Below, piece after piece: positions 36,201 to 46,828 of a DNA stretch of 64,000 bases (position 1 is its first letter; each line of letters starts with the position of its first letter). The translations under genes and the position numbers were made by a program. The stretch is from Terebella lapidaria (taxonomy: Eukaryota; Annelida; Polychaeta; Terebellida; Terebellidae), in contig OX424561.1 of assembly GCA_949152475.1 (NCBI GenBank), positions 1,240,001 through 1,304,000 of the forward strand, in the 5' to 3' direction. The notes under the pieces were generated by a model. That model searched no databases. It was not told the origin of the DNA and saw only the letters and a list, made by a program, of their open reading frames with translations.

Positions 36201-39200
36201 GACCGGGAATATGCCGGGCCGAGATCTTGATGTCGTTTTGACGACACCATTGCAGGAGATCGATAGTCGCTCGGCATAACGTCACCGACTTCGTTCCGCC
36301 CTGCTTGTTGATATATGCCACGACCGTCGAGTTGTCCGTGGCTAACAACACTGTCTGAGCGCGAAACTGCGACTGCCAATGTTCGAGAGCGAGCGCTACC
36401 GCCTGCATTTCGAGGAGATTGATATGACATTGACGTTGAAGCGGCGACCATGTGCCCGACACTTCGTTGTCGTCCCAATGTGCTCCCCATCCCTCCAAAC
36501 TGGCATCCGTAAACAGATGTCTGGAGGGTAGCGGCGGACGGAATGGGGCCCCCCGCAATAAATTTGCAGGGTCCAGCCACCACTTGAGCTCGGCAATCAC
36601 TTCGGCGGACACTGTAATCAAGTCTGACATCTGACCCGTTGACTGAGACCAGTGGGATTGGAGATGGAGCTGAATGGGACGCATATGAAGGCGACCCATT
36701 GGGACCAACTTTTCCGTCGCCGCCAGAATTCCTAACAGGGACTGCCACTTGCGGGCCGATTGAGGAACTCCCTGCAGGAAACCTTGCGACAGCGCGGATA
36801 ATTTTGATTGACGATCCGCCGTTGGCAACACAGTCTCTGAGATAGTCAGAAATCGATATCCCAAGAAGACGAAGTCGCGCCGCAGAGACAAGTCGGACTT
36901 TTTGTGGTTGATCTTGAAACCCATACGGGTGCACAAATCTACCACCCACTGAGCTTGTGAGCGTAATGTGTCTGGGCACTGATGCCTGATCAACCAGTCG
37001 TCCAGATACTGGTATAGGAAAATACCCTGTTTGTGAGCAAGGATCTGCACCTCGCGAGCTACCATGGTGAAGATCCACGGTGCTGTGGACAGACCGAACG
37101 GGAGAGCCCTGAACTGCCACACTTGGCCCTGATATAGAAACCGGAGGTATTTCCTGATTGAAGGTTTCATGGGAACATGAAAATAGGCATCTTTCAGGTC
37201 GATCGTGACCACCCACGCACCGCGGGGCATCACGGACCTGATCTGTTCCGGTGTCTCCATGGAGAACGTGGGAATCTGAAGAAACCTGTTTAGGGGAGAG
37301 AGGTCGATCACGGGACGCCAACCCCCTGAAGCCTTCGGAACTACGAATAGAACACTGTAAAATCCGGGAGATTTTGGAGCCGGTTCTACCGCTCGTTTTT
37401 CTACCATGGCCAAAATTTCCTCGTGTAACACGCGACGACGTTCGGCGTCGTTTGACAGAGAAAAGCCTCTCGGAGTACTTGAGAGAGGAGGAAACTGGTC
37501 CTCGAACTTCAGACCGAACCCTCGTCTGAGCGTTGAGACGACCCAGGGGCTGGCCCCGAGCCGCTCCCACTCTCGCCAAAAGAGTTGGAGACGTGCGCCT
37601 ACCGGCTGGTCTATGGTTGGAACCACGACGGGACCAACCTCTGGGCCGCCACAGTGCCGTGGAGGAGAATTCGGTCCAGTAACGGCGGAAATACATACCC
37701 TTAGCTTTTGTTTCCCCTGCTGGTTTGGGGCTGGAGGGGCGACCTCGTCCTCGACCGCCACGTCCGCGCCCGCCTCGGGATGAACCGGCAGGGGCCCCGC
37801 GAAAGGGCAAGCCCGAGGCTCGACCCTTGCCCTTTCCGGAAGCCCCGCCACGCTGTGATTGCTGAGGCTGCGATTGCTGGGGGCGTTTCATCGCTGCTGC
37901 CACCGACTTGGCTAGTTTCTCGGTCGCCTGTGCCGACAACATAGCCGCCTCCGAAAAGGATTTTTCGGTAGTCTTCTTATCCGCGGCCGCCTTGGCCTGC
38001 TGCAACGACTCCGACAAGTCCGGCAAAAGGAGGGGGGTAGCCGATCCCGTCTCCGGAACGACCGGAGCCAGCCTGAGCTGGGCAAGCAGATCGTCGGGCA
38101 TGTCAAAGCGTACTGACTGAAGAAGGGCATCTCTCCTCCATAGCTCTGACACCCAGACAGCATGTGAATCCAACGATGCCCTATCCGCGACCCCGAGGCC
38201 GATGGACGTAACCAGGGAGTTACATGCTTGGAGCGCGTCTGCCAGCTCGTCCCGATCCAATTCCGGATTATTAAGGACCTGCTCGCAACACGACTGGAGA
38301 GACGATCTTGCCGCCATCGACAGCCAGTCCAAGGTAGAATCAGCCGCCAGTCCCATACGTAACGAGTGCTGAACCTGGACCAACGAGTCCCACGGAACGG
38401 ACACAGACTTGGGCTCAGCAAAGAACTTCGCATGCGGGAGCTGCTTCCCGAGCTGGGTAGGCTTTGCTTCAAAATGGGACGAAGAGTAAAAATCTCCCAC
38501 CGTCGGGCGTGGAGGGAACGTTCCCGGACGAACCCGACCGAGCCTCTGTGTGTCCTCCACACGCTCTGCCATGGCGTTCCGAACGCCAGCCGCCAGGGGA
38601 AAACGATAGGCATCCCTGGGCGGCTTCGGACGTTCACGTTGCCCGGCGATCATAGACCTGGCTCTCTTCCTTGGGGGCTCCTGATCGAAGTCTGTGGGCC
38701 ATTCTGACGGAAGGAGCTTCCGGACGAAATCCCGCTTCTCCGTCCAAGTTAAAGGGTCGTCGTCCAAAGGGGGAGGAGCCATGGAATCCACATCTTCCTC
38801 TTCCCTCGGACGCTTAGACGGTCTCACAAGACCCGAGGGGCCCGGCACGGGGTCCACGGAATCCAAGTCCCGCATGCCCTCTCGAGGCCCAGCGCCTTCC
38901 TCGGGCGGTTGGGAAGCGGGCGACTGCTGCACTGGCGGCTCCTTCTCCCGCTGCTGTTCCGCAAAACGAGACATGAAGGTGCTCCACTGCTGGCACATCT
39001 GCTGCTGGAAGGAGTGGAACTGACGCATAATCCTCTCTTCCAGGTGAGAATCAGAGGCAGCGACACGCGCAGGCGAATCCCGAGAGCGAGAAGGTGGCTC
39101 CTGGGTAGCCAAAGGCGACACCGATGACGGCTGGGACTCAGAAACGGAAACCGAGACCCCAGCTGGGAGCGGCTGGGAAACTGTATCAGACTGGTCGACG

Positions 39201-42200
39201 CCCATATCTTCAGCCATCTGAAAAACATGAAGCGACGATGTAGTGCGAGAAAACGATTTCCCTCGCAAACTAGCCTTACGCACACCCTGTAGGTTGCAGA
39301 AGATTGGATCCCGTGACCCCTGGGTCCCAGCCTGGGAGGCCGGGAACCGGGAACCGGCTTCCAGGTGATGCCCAGGTTGCGGCAGCCGGCTAGCATGACC
39401 GGTAAGCCTACCAGGGCCTTGGCTCGAGAAGCGTGGGGAATCCACGAGGGGTAGCACCCCCGAGGAAACCGTCACGGCCTCTACCAATCCAAAGGAGTCC
39501 CGGGACCCGGGAGCCGGATCGCCGGCTCCCGCAACCCACGAGACACCACCTGGAAGCCGGGGCCCGTGTTGCTCGGCCATGGCGACGCGAGAACCGGGAG
39601 CCACCGGGCGAAGGTGAGCCAAAGATGCTGGACTACAAGAGCGCAAACCCAAAGGGAGAGCGACAAGGCTAGTCACAGACAGAGGAGACTGGGTAACGGA
39701 AGCCGCCGTAACGGCTCCCGGCACCCGGGAAGCTGTGGGAGGAAAACATAAATCTAAACTCACATCAGCTATAACTTTCGACAGAACTACGTCCTGCCTG
39801 TGCCATCTATCAAGGGATTGGCGGTGACGGGACTTAGCGCTACTGCTAGTTCCTGGACCAGCAGAAGGAGGACCTTCCGCCTGACGCTTCGTCTGGATAT
39901 CCCTGAGGCCGGCGAGAGCATCCTGCCAGAACGACTCCTCCGCATCCTCACAAAAGGCGCAGGTGGAGGAAGGGCGGCAGAAACACATCCTACATGCCCA
40001 ACAGGTGGCATGAAGCTCCCACTTCGGCAGGAAGTGATGGCACCCACTACACTTCATCTGCAAATAGCAACAAGTAGTGGGCGAAAATGGGGGAAGAAAT
40101 GGGCCTGGGGAGGACTACACCATTTCCTCCCAAAAAAACACACTAAAGTATCTGTAAAGTACTCTAAAAGTAACTACAGTTGATTTTCTGAGAAAATCCA
40201 AAGAGATGATCGTGATAAAAACGATCGTGAGCTCCTAGAACTTCCAAGAATGTCTAAGCAAGACAGCTCACAACCATTCACAAGATGGAGGAGCAAAAAT
40301 AATGGCGGTCTAGGGTCATGTGACCCCGGATGTAAAACATCACCGCATGCAATCTGAGGGGATTTTGGTTCAATTTTTTCAAAGAAATTAAGGATAAATG
40401 TCACTTGAATTTTTTCAAAATTCTTTTGTGACATTTGATCCTCTCCTCTTCTTTGAATGTCAAGGTAAGATTACCCAAAGTGTTTATTATAGAGGTAGTA
40501 GTATGGACATAAATATCAGCAACATCACTGTCATCTCAAACACAATACTCGGGGTGCTAGGGTCAGGACTCGGGGAAAATCTTGTCTGGTTCACCAGTAT
40601 GTAGACTGTACTCTGTGTTAAGTATATTGTTTTGGCTGTTACCATTCTGAACAGCCAAATCAGGTGTTGCAAAAGATGTAGACCAACCTTTCTGAGCACA
40701 GGCGGAGCAATGTAGAGCTTCTTCTTCAGCTCCACAAACTCATCCTGCTCCTCGATGATAGCTCTTCGGACTGTAACACAATTCTCAGTTTTCAAAAGGA
40801 AGACTTTTGCACAGAAAAAAATTAGCCCAATGGGCTAGAAAGGTTACCGGAGAAATATACAGAGTTAAGCCGAGAAAGTTGAAGGTCAAATTCAAGGTGA
40901 CCACTGAAATCGCCATATCTTTAACCTTGAAAATGGGATCAAAGGTTAAATTCTAGATCACCAAACTATTCAGCATACATCATTTCCTATAATGTTCACT
41001 ATGGACCCCTGAGCTGTAAATTTGATAATAAGCGAGATATAAGCCATTTTGTAATCTGACTTTGAAAATAAAATGACTGACCTTGAAATTTAGGTCAAAG
41101 GTCAAACTCAATATCATTAAAATATTCAGAATATCTCATTTCCTATATGTTCACAATTGATTCCTAAGCTGTAAAGTCGATAATAAGCAAGATACTAGCC
41201 ATTTTGTCCTGTTGAGCTTGAAAATGAGGTCAAAAGTCAAATTCAAGGTCACTAGAATATTCAGCATATATCATTTCCTATATGTTCACAATTGATTCCT
41301 AAGCTCTAAAGTCGCTAAGAAGCAAGATATTGGCCATTTTGTCCTGTGACCTTGAAAATGAGGTCAAAGGTCAAATTCAAGGTCACGAGAATATTCAGCA
41401 TATATCATTTCCTATATGTTCACAATTGATTCCTAAGCTGTAAAGTCGATAATAAGCGAGATATTAGCAATTTTGTCCTGTGACCTTGGAAATGAGGTCA
41501 AAGGTCAAATTCAAGGTCACGAGAATATTCAGCATATATCATTTCCTATATGCCCACAATTGATTCCTAAGCTGTAAAGTCGATAATAAGTGAGATATTA
41601 GCCATTTTGTCCTGTGACCTTGAAATGAGGTCAAAGGTCAAATTCAAGGTCATGACAATAATCTGCATATATCATTTCCTATATGTTCATAATTGATTGC
41701 TAAGCTGTAAAGTCGATAACAAGCGAGATATTAGCCATTTTGTCCTGTGACCTTGAAAATGAGTTCGAAGGTCAAATTCAAGGTCAGCAGAATATTCAGC
41801 ATATATCATTTCCTATATCTCCACAATTGATTCCTAAGCTGTAGAGTCGATAATAAGCGAGATATAAGCCATTTTGTGCTCTGACCTTGAAACTGAGGTC
41901 AGAGGTCAAATTCAAGGTCACGAGAATATTCAGCATATATTATTTCCTATATGTCCACAATTGATTCCTAAGCTGTAGAGTCGATAATAAGCGAGATAAA
42001 AGCCATTTTGTGCTCTGACCTTGAAACTGAGGTCAGAGGTCAAATTCAAGGTCACGAGAATATTCAGCATATATCATTTCCTATATGTCCACAATTGATT
42101 CCTAGTCTCTAATCTCAATATCAAGTGAGATATTAGGCATAATGTGTCCCATTATAAAGCATAGGAGAATTGAACATGGGAAAGTCCCATTTGGGCCGAG

Positions 42201-44466
42201 TTTGGGCCAAAATGGCCCACTTCGAGCGATTCAAGCGCAACGAAATTTATAGACATCATAGAAGTACATATGAGGAGTCTTATGTATCAAAAAGAAAAAA
42301 AGTTACTGAACAGATTTTGAGAAAATGGCCGCCAAAGTCCAAAATCAGGCCTTTTTCGTCGAAAACGGCCGCCATTTTGAAGGAAAAGCGAAAATCAAAA
42401 AACTAAAAAATACCTCCTTCTTGAATTATTTTTAAGTATTTTTCTGCAAAATTTCAGAAAAATTCGCCCGTAAACAAAAAAGATAAAAATGTGGACGACG
42501 ACGACGACGACGACGACGACGGACGACGACGACGGACGCCGGACGACGGACGCAACGCCATGCCAATAGGTTATCGGACCATAGGTCCGGTAACCTAAAA
42601 AAAAATACAGATTTGCAAAATATATCTTACTGGTACTCAGTGTTGCTAATTATTTTTTTTCTCCACTGGTGCTCACAAATTTACTTACTCTGTGTTACAG
42701 ATGATTTCGCAGACTTGTTCACAACTAATAAAAAAACAAAATAGAATACATTATTTGGCAACTCATCATATGAGTCTCATTGTATATGTTACTCTGTATA
42801 TAAAGTGTAGTGAATACTTTACCATTTGCAGGGTTTGGTTTGGAGCCAGGTTGAGCAGTCTCAAGCCCAGAGCTTGACTCGCCGTCCATCATATCATCGT
42901 CACCATTCATGTCTGCAATAGTAATCTGATAATCTCAACAGCTGGGCTTAATTTGGCAGATAAATTTATATGATGAATTCATATAACCATGTACTATATG
43001 ATCATATTATACATTAATTGTAAATTTATATATTTACATTAAGTGCCCAATAGTCACTTATCATGTACACTTATGTACGCAGTGCACCTTGGTGGCTGGA
43101 GTCCTGTGTTGATGATTTGGCTGCGCCAGCAGGCTTACTGTTGTCTGTGGAGCTCAGCAAGTTAACCTGAGACTTGGATAGTGGCACCATATTGACTCGA
43201 GTGTAGGAGACTACTGGCATATTGGTCTCAGTTTCTGGAGGGTCCCCAATCCTGATCACCTATCGGTGTGGAGAACATTCATTTTTGAACCTCATGTGAA
43301 GACCTTCATATACACTTTTTTTTACCTGTCTATTTGACTAAGCGTACCTTGAGAGGCATGTCAAAGGACGAAAACATGACTGGCTGTGTGCCGTGGAATT
43401 ACAGACCTTCATGTGTTTTTTGTCGTTGAGGACCTCGTACTCCAGACCGAGGCCAGAACAGTGACACCAAGCTGTCGGGGACACAACGATATCGCCGGAT
43501 TTACAAAACTTCTCTGCCAAGTTGACGGCCTCCACAGCACGGCCGACCGTCACATAGTGGCAGAACTCGTTATTCCCAACAAACGTCACACATGTCTCGC
43601 CCGCTGCAATACCTACAGCAACAAATCCCCAGCATCAGGGTCAAGTACTTGTGCCTACTGCCCAGCCAACGTGGCAGCTTTAAACACGGATAGTACACAG
43701 ACTTTGGGAGTATCTACCGATTTTGACTCGGAGTTTGACACCGACGGATGTGGTCCACTCCCCACAGTGCTCCTGAATGCTGAGGGCACACTCAATGACA
43801 TGTTGGATCGTTGAGCGCATCACACGGAAGTTACTCACCTTCCACAATGTGAGAATAGCATCACCTGCCGTTTATAAAGCATCACATATGTTATTTCTTA
43901 GAAATTCAACAATAGAAGATATATACATGTAGTAACAAATCAGATCAGAAGAGACCTGCAAACTTGAGAACATCGCCATCACTGTTGAGTATCTCTCTGA
44001 CGAGAGCTTCCATGTAGCCATTGAGAGTCTTCGTCAGCTGGTCTGTGCCATTCTTAGAGTTCATCGAGTACTTCTCGCAGAGGGCTGTAAAACCTGCAGA
44101 GACATCATATATTGTCATGTGTTAGATTGCAAAGTACATAGTCATCCATATGGCAGAATCTATCCTAAACTGCATCAATCAAATCACCTAGAATTAATCG
44201 CAGAAAACCCCCAAAATGGCAACACTGAAACCTCGAACAAAATTTTAAGCATATAAACCTGAGATGTCCAGAAACATGAGGACGCCCTGGAACCTGATCT
44301 GGAAGGGCATCTCCTTGGTATGGTCAACAAACACCACTTGGTCCGGCAGATGGGTGGCCAGCTGGTTGATCCAGAGTCGGGATCGTTGGCGAGTTGACTC
44401 ATTGGACTTGGCTACACTGGGTGCCCCCAACCTCTTGGTTACGGTGGATGGACCACTGTTGCTGCC
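22454..44466 (-). CDS. ADCY10: Soluble adenylyl cyclase, at least 33 exons, 5' end not found
   Basis: Makes cAMP from ATP, stimulated by bicarbonate and calcium in the animal family; cytosolic, mitochondrial and flagellar. Recognised exons add up to about 1,790 codons against 1,610 in human. Order on the minus strand: C1 cyclase domain, linker, C2 domain, P-loop NTPase domain and a long C-terminal helical-repeat region, matching human ADCY10 throughout. The first recognised exon ends at about 44466 at a splice acceptor and has no ATG, so at least one exon lies further upstream. The stop is at 22454; TTTATT at 22218-22223 gives a minus-strand AATAAA. Introns carry two Helentron-like copies, one DIRS element and a duplicated splice donor. 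Exon coordinates are given in the four entries below. Confidence 0.93.
24304..24366 (-). repeat. Tandem duplication of an ADCY10 splice donor
   Basis: A 31-base segment occurs twice (24304-24334 and 24336-24366). On the minus strand it contains GTAAGTT immediately after the exon ending at 24365, and again 32 bases further into the intron. Both are good donors. Use of the outer one would add 32 bases and shift the frame. Confidence 0.85.
25861..27665 (+). mobile_element. Helentron/HINE-like element (copy 2), internally duplicated
   Basis: Left end AGGTTACCGGACC pairs with GGTCCGATAACCT. The right end is GTCCGGTAACCTATCTTAGC with the hairpin TTAGCCCTTGGGCTAA. A block beginning AACTGTCTGATCAG near 26113 recurs at about 26565 and, more weakly, at about 27021, so a unit of about 450 bases has been duplicated inside. 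It lies in the ADCY10 intron between the exons at 28061 and 25541. A 13-base match, TTATAGGTTTCGT, is found near both flanks. Confidence 0.65.
30378..32183 (-). CDS. ADCY10: ADCY10 exons 13-18: P-loop NTPase region
   Basis: Exons: 32183-31947, 31854-31662, 31504-31418, 31302-31028, 30818-30614, 30486-30378. The first contains YPLIGRNVELRIF and a clear Walker A motif, GEPGIGKTKM. Exon 31302-31028 has FGLIIFMVDDAHFMD, a Walker B motif, followed by SLVVMTLRTPF. These match the STAND-like NTPase module that follows the cyclase domains in the family. Exons 17-18 hold GVPSWCEQLLREMM and ALVCVLAMEKTL. Confidence 0.88.
32439..40770 (-). CDS. ADCY10: ADCY10 exons 7-12: C2 cyclase domain, split by a DIRS element
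   Basis: Exons: 40770-40688, 33875-33719, 33627-33596 (only 32 bases), 33485-33367, 33288-33209, 32623-32439. They encode AIIEEQDEFVELKKKL, YLSEMRQVTISFINL, MNKIFMFDKG (the lysine that reads the adenine base), STFLVIFGLPG, VSIGVTTGSSFCGVVGHD, HEYTVIGRKVNMAARLMMYY with the catalytic Asn and Arg, and MKGLSNVGTIREYQL. All agree with the human C2 domain. The 6.8-kb intron between the first two exons is almost entirely the DIRS insertion. Confidence 0.9.
33942..34147. repeat. DIRS left inverted terminal repeat
   Basis: 206 bases whose reverse complement is at 40293-40498 with no difference noticed. A 41-base unique extension (33901-33941) lies outside it. Confidence 0.9.
34182..34283. repeat. DIRS internal complementary region
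   Basis: 34182-34241 is the reverse complement of the outer left end, and 34242-34283 is the reverse complement of the outer right end. The two meet at 34241/34242. This joined-ends arrangement is diagnostic of DIRS and is thought to template completion of the circular intermediate. Confidence 0.9.
34679..40063 (-). mobile_element. DIRS long frame: gag-like start and tyrosine recombinase end
   Basis: A single frame of 1,794 codons is open. Its N-terminal part has Cys/His knuckles (CSGCHHF, CWACRMCFC), proline-rich and acidic stretches, and a helical part typical of DIRS gag-like proteins. The C-terminal 280 or so residues (about 34700-35560) are a tyrosine recombinase with GKRRSELHAL, AHDVRALAAS and FYLRDLAW, the Arg, His-x-x-Arg and Tyr landmarks. 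The stretch between them overlaps the reverse transcriptase frame and has no recognisable domain, so it may be open only by chance. Confidence 0.8.
35569..37851 (-). mobile_element. DIRS reverse transcriptase-RNase H frame
   Basis: 760 codons in a different frame, nested inside the long one. The reverse transcriptase shows FVVPKASGGWRPVIDLSPLN, VTIDLKDAYFHVP, LPFGLSTAPWIFT and the YLDDWLI catalytic box. RNase H follows with LFTDASLEGWGAHW, INLLEMQAV and LLATDNSTVVAYI. A further C-terminal block (VDLFATRWNHKLP) is the part often annotated as methyltransferase-like in DIRS. Overlapping frames are usual in this order. Confidence 0.88.
40293..40498. repeat. DIRS right inverted terminal repeat
   Basis: Inverted partner of 33942-34147, with a 16-base outer extension to about 40514. 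Confidence 0.9.
40821..42597 (-). mobile_element. Helentron/HINE-like element (copy 3) with receptor-site array
   Basis: On the minus strand it starts at 42597 with the hairpin-forming AGGTTACCGGACC and ends at 40821 with the GGGCTAAT hairpin. The body from about 40900 to 42130 is an eight-fold diverged tandem array of about 134 bp. Each unit has CATATATCATTTCCTATATG, AATTGATTCCTAAGCTGTAA, then GACCTTGAAAATGAGG and AGGTCAAAGGTCAAATTCAA. It lies in the ADCY10 intron between the exons at 42823 and 40770. Confidence 0.65.
42491..42545. repeat. GAC trinucleotide microsatellite
   Basis: A GAC/GGAC run inside the Helentron-like copy 3. Its position corresponds to the GTCCGTC-rich stretch of other copies, so it is an expansion of element sequence. 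Confidence 0.85.
42823..44466 (-). CDS. ADCY10: ADCY10 exons 1-6 (as seen): C1 cyclase domain
   Basis: Exons in transcript order: 44466(approx)-44259, 44093-43956, 43864-43718, 43612-43407, 43259-43088, 42912-42823. The first gives INQLATHLPDQVVF and FLDISG with the first metal-binding Asp. The second gives GFTALCEKYS and DGDVLKFAG with the lysine equivalent to human Lys95. The third gives GDAILTLWKV with the second metal-binding Asp, then KLRVKIG. The fourth gives TVGRAVEAVNLAEKF, where human has Arg176 but this gene has Asn (codon at 43521-43523). The last two exons form a Ser/Thr-rich linker that is longer than in mammals and not conserved. Confidence 0.88.
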
Positions 44467-45224
44467 TTGAAGTCAGTTGCATGTCATAGTTTGAGGTGAT
44501 ACATTGGACAAACAATAGCTACTATGGGATCTTTTACCTTCAGATAAACATTTTTTTGCAACTGTATTTTTTAACATATTCAGTATACTGTATACTGTCA
44601 TGTATCTGAATATATTTACACTATACATATATTAACCAGTTTGTTGCATAATGCATATGAAGTAAAATCAATTGTCAAAGTTATCAATACAAGTAGATAT
44701 CAGAGGAAAGAGGATTCAGAGGAGATGAACACAAAGCTATTCATCAAAGATGTCAAAGCAATCTTTGGTGCTGATCAGTAAGCTGTCCAAAACATGTGTA
44801 CAGCAAAAACTCTATAATACTGCATCAAGAGAAACATATTCATTGGTTCTTGATACACTGTTTACCATGAACAGATTCTCAAGTGGTACATACCTTGCGC
44901 GGGAGTGTAGTTGGATACAGCTTTGCTGTATGTATATGACGACAAATTTCTGGGTCCTACAATATATTTTGGGTACAGTTGCATTTATAGAGTCAACCAA
45001 TTAATGCTCATATACATAAAGCCATGTGAGACATTGTGAGAGTGTTTTCCACAATGATATCAATCAAGTTTGGTCTGGCAGATGAATTCAGAGAAATCTT
45101 AACTAACTCGACCATACATACATGTAATACATATCAGGGTTTTTTCCCATGGTGTTCTGTTTGGGGGGCGGAGGGAGATATCCAAAGCAGTCTGAAGGTT
45201 TGGTGTGAGGGTCAGGTCAGGCAA
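44467..45224. other. Unassigned; upstream side of ADCY10
   Basis: The missing ADCY10 first exon could lie here or further away. I see no frame matching the family's N-terminus. Sequence is AT-rich, with no clear promoter motif. Confidence 0.35.
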
Positions 45225-46660
45225 GCTTTCGAGATGTGGCCTTCAAGGTCGTTTAAGGTCAAGTTCAAGGTCACCAAAAGATGTGCCCTATATACATGAC
45301 TTCTTATAAGCTTATTCACAATCCTAACCTGTATGTGCGAGTGTTTAAGTCTCAGGGGTGAATTTACATATTTCACGTCAGACATTTAGACATTCAGACT
45401 CAAAGTCATCTGAGGCTAGACTCAAGGTCATCATTCGTTTTTCCAGATACGACTTCCTATATTTTCATAATGCAAACTGTTAGCTCTATCTACAAGCATT
45501 TCATCTGTAGAGGCAAATTTGGTAAAAAAAAAAATACCTCAAAATGGCTTGAAGGTCAAATTCGAAGTCACCTCACAAATCGCCATATAGGACTTCCTAT
45601 TTAAAGCTATAATCACTTTCAGAATTGACAAAATGTATTTATTCTGCAGTAGCTTTGTTTTGTCTATAGAATAAGAAATTGCACAAATTTGGGGCTGAAA
45701 CTGTGTACTACGTGCCTAAATTGAGTTGCCAAATCAAGATTCAAACTCAGGCCAGTCAATCTCATATCAATTTTTTTCCTGAAAGTGGCCCGCCTTGCGG
45801 GCGAGTTCCACACACAGTCTCATGACGTCATTGGTATTTGTCTAGATACTGTGGCAATCGGCAATGTAGGCAGGCCGATCATTCTCTATCCACTGTTTTC
45901 ATGCACGATTAATGGCAGTTTGCTAAGTATCTGTTATTGAACTGTGCATATTTCCTATATATTCACGACTATCTCGAGAAGTACTTTCGAATTTGCGTGT
46001 CAAACAAGAATGCTAAATTTGGCTGATTTTAAAATTGATTCCAACTTTGAAAGTTTCAATATCTAAGCTATCTTCAAGCATTCTATGAGCACAGTGATGG
46101 CAGCTCCCATTTAATATGAAGGAAAAAGTCCAAACAAACTTTTCAAAAGGTGAAATGGCCCGAGAGACAGAGACAGGCGATTCAAGGGCAACAAAACTTA
46201 TACACATTACAAAGGTACATATGAGGAATCTTTTTAAACAAAAATCTAAAAACTGATCAGAGTTTTGGAGAAAATGGCCGCCAAAGTTCTCGAATGAGCG
46301 TTTTTTGAGAAAAACAGCCGTCATTTTGAGAAAAAAAAAAAAGGTATCTTTCCAAAATTTTCAGAAAGATTGTACCGTATCAGCCATCTGTCCTAAATTC
46401 GCTGCATTCCCAAATTCGCCAGTAGGGTTTTTAGACCTTGTAATGCAAATGCAACCAACCAGTTCTATCATCAATCGAGACTCTGATATTCAATCTTTGT
46501 ACCAGCAATTCATTTTCCATAAAACAAGTTTCTGAGCTCTGATATTATTGAGTTGGTGAATTTTGGGATGCGGCGAATTTAGGACAGATGGCTTATACAC
46601 TTTAAAGATAATATTGTGCACACAACACGACGGCAATAGGACAATAGGTCCGGTAACCTA
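45225..46660 (-). mobile_element. Helentron/HINE-like element (copy 4), one end lost
   Basis: The left-end signature GGTCCGGTAACCTA is at 46647-46660 (minus-strand start). Blocks around 45440-45560 and 46030-46130 are inverted matches to the copy 1 body (CTATCTACAAGCATTTCATC). The GGGCTAAT end is not found. A small inverted-repeat element sits inside at 46382-46592. Confidence 0.55.
46382..46592. mobile_element. Small inverted-repeat element nested in Helentron copy 4
   Basis: Ends read AGCCATCTGTCCTAAATTCG in both directions, with further weak pairing inward. It is 211 bp without a frame. A target duplication is not clear (TAT on both sides at most). Confidence 0.6.
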
Positions 46661-46828
46661 AAAATGAATTTTGTGTCTCTCTCAGAACTTCTCAGAGCAC
46701 CTAGAATGGGTACAGAACATTACTTTTGATGGTCAGTTTTGGTTCTTTGGTTTGAATTTACATTTGAGACAAATTTTAGGGGTGGAAGAAAAACCAACAT
46801 CTCCTGGGAAATTAGCATTAGGGAAAAA

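Larger units (their letters stand above)
33901..40514 (-). mobile_element. DIRS retroelement, looks whole, young
   Basis: Tyrosine-recombinase retrotransposon of the DIRS order, inserted in an ADCY10 intron in the same orientation as the gene. Parts: split inverted terminal repeats (33942-34147 and 40293-40498, both 206 bases and identical as far as I can read), an internal complementary region at 34182-34283, a gag-like N-terminal part, a reverse transcriptase-RNase H part and a tyrosine recombinase. There is no target-site duplication, as expected for this order. The coding frames are long and open and the repeats match, so insertion is recent. Base composition is much richer in G and C than the host intron. 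Confidence 0.92.

Noticed and set aside
35829-40183. Plus-strand open frames inside the DIRS element
   Set aside because: Antisense shadows of the GC-rich element coding regions. No domains.
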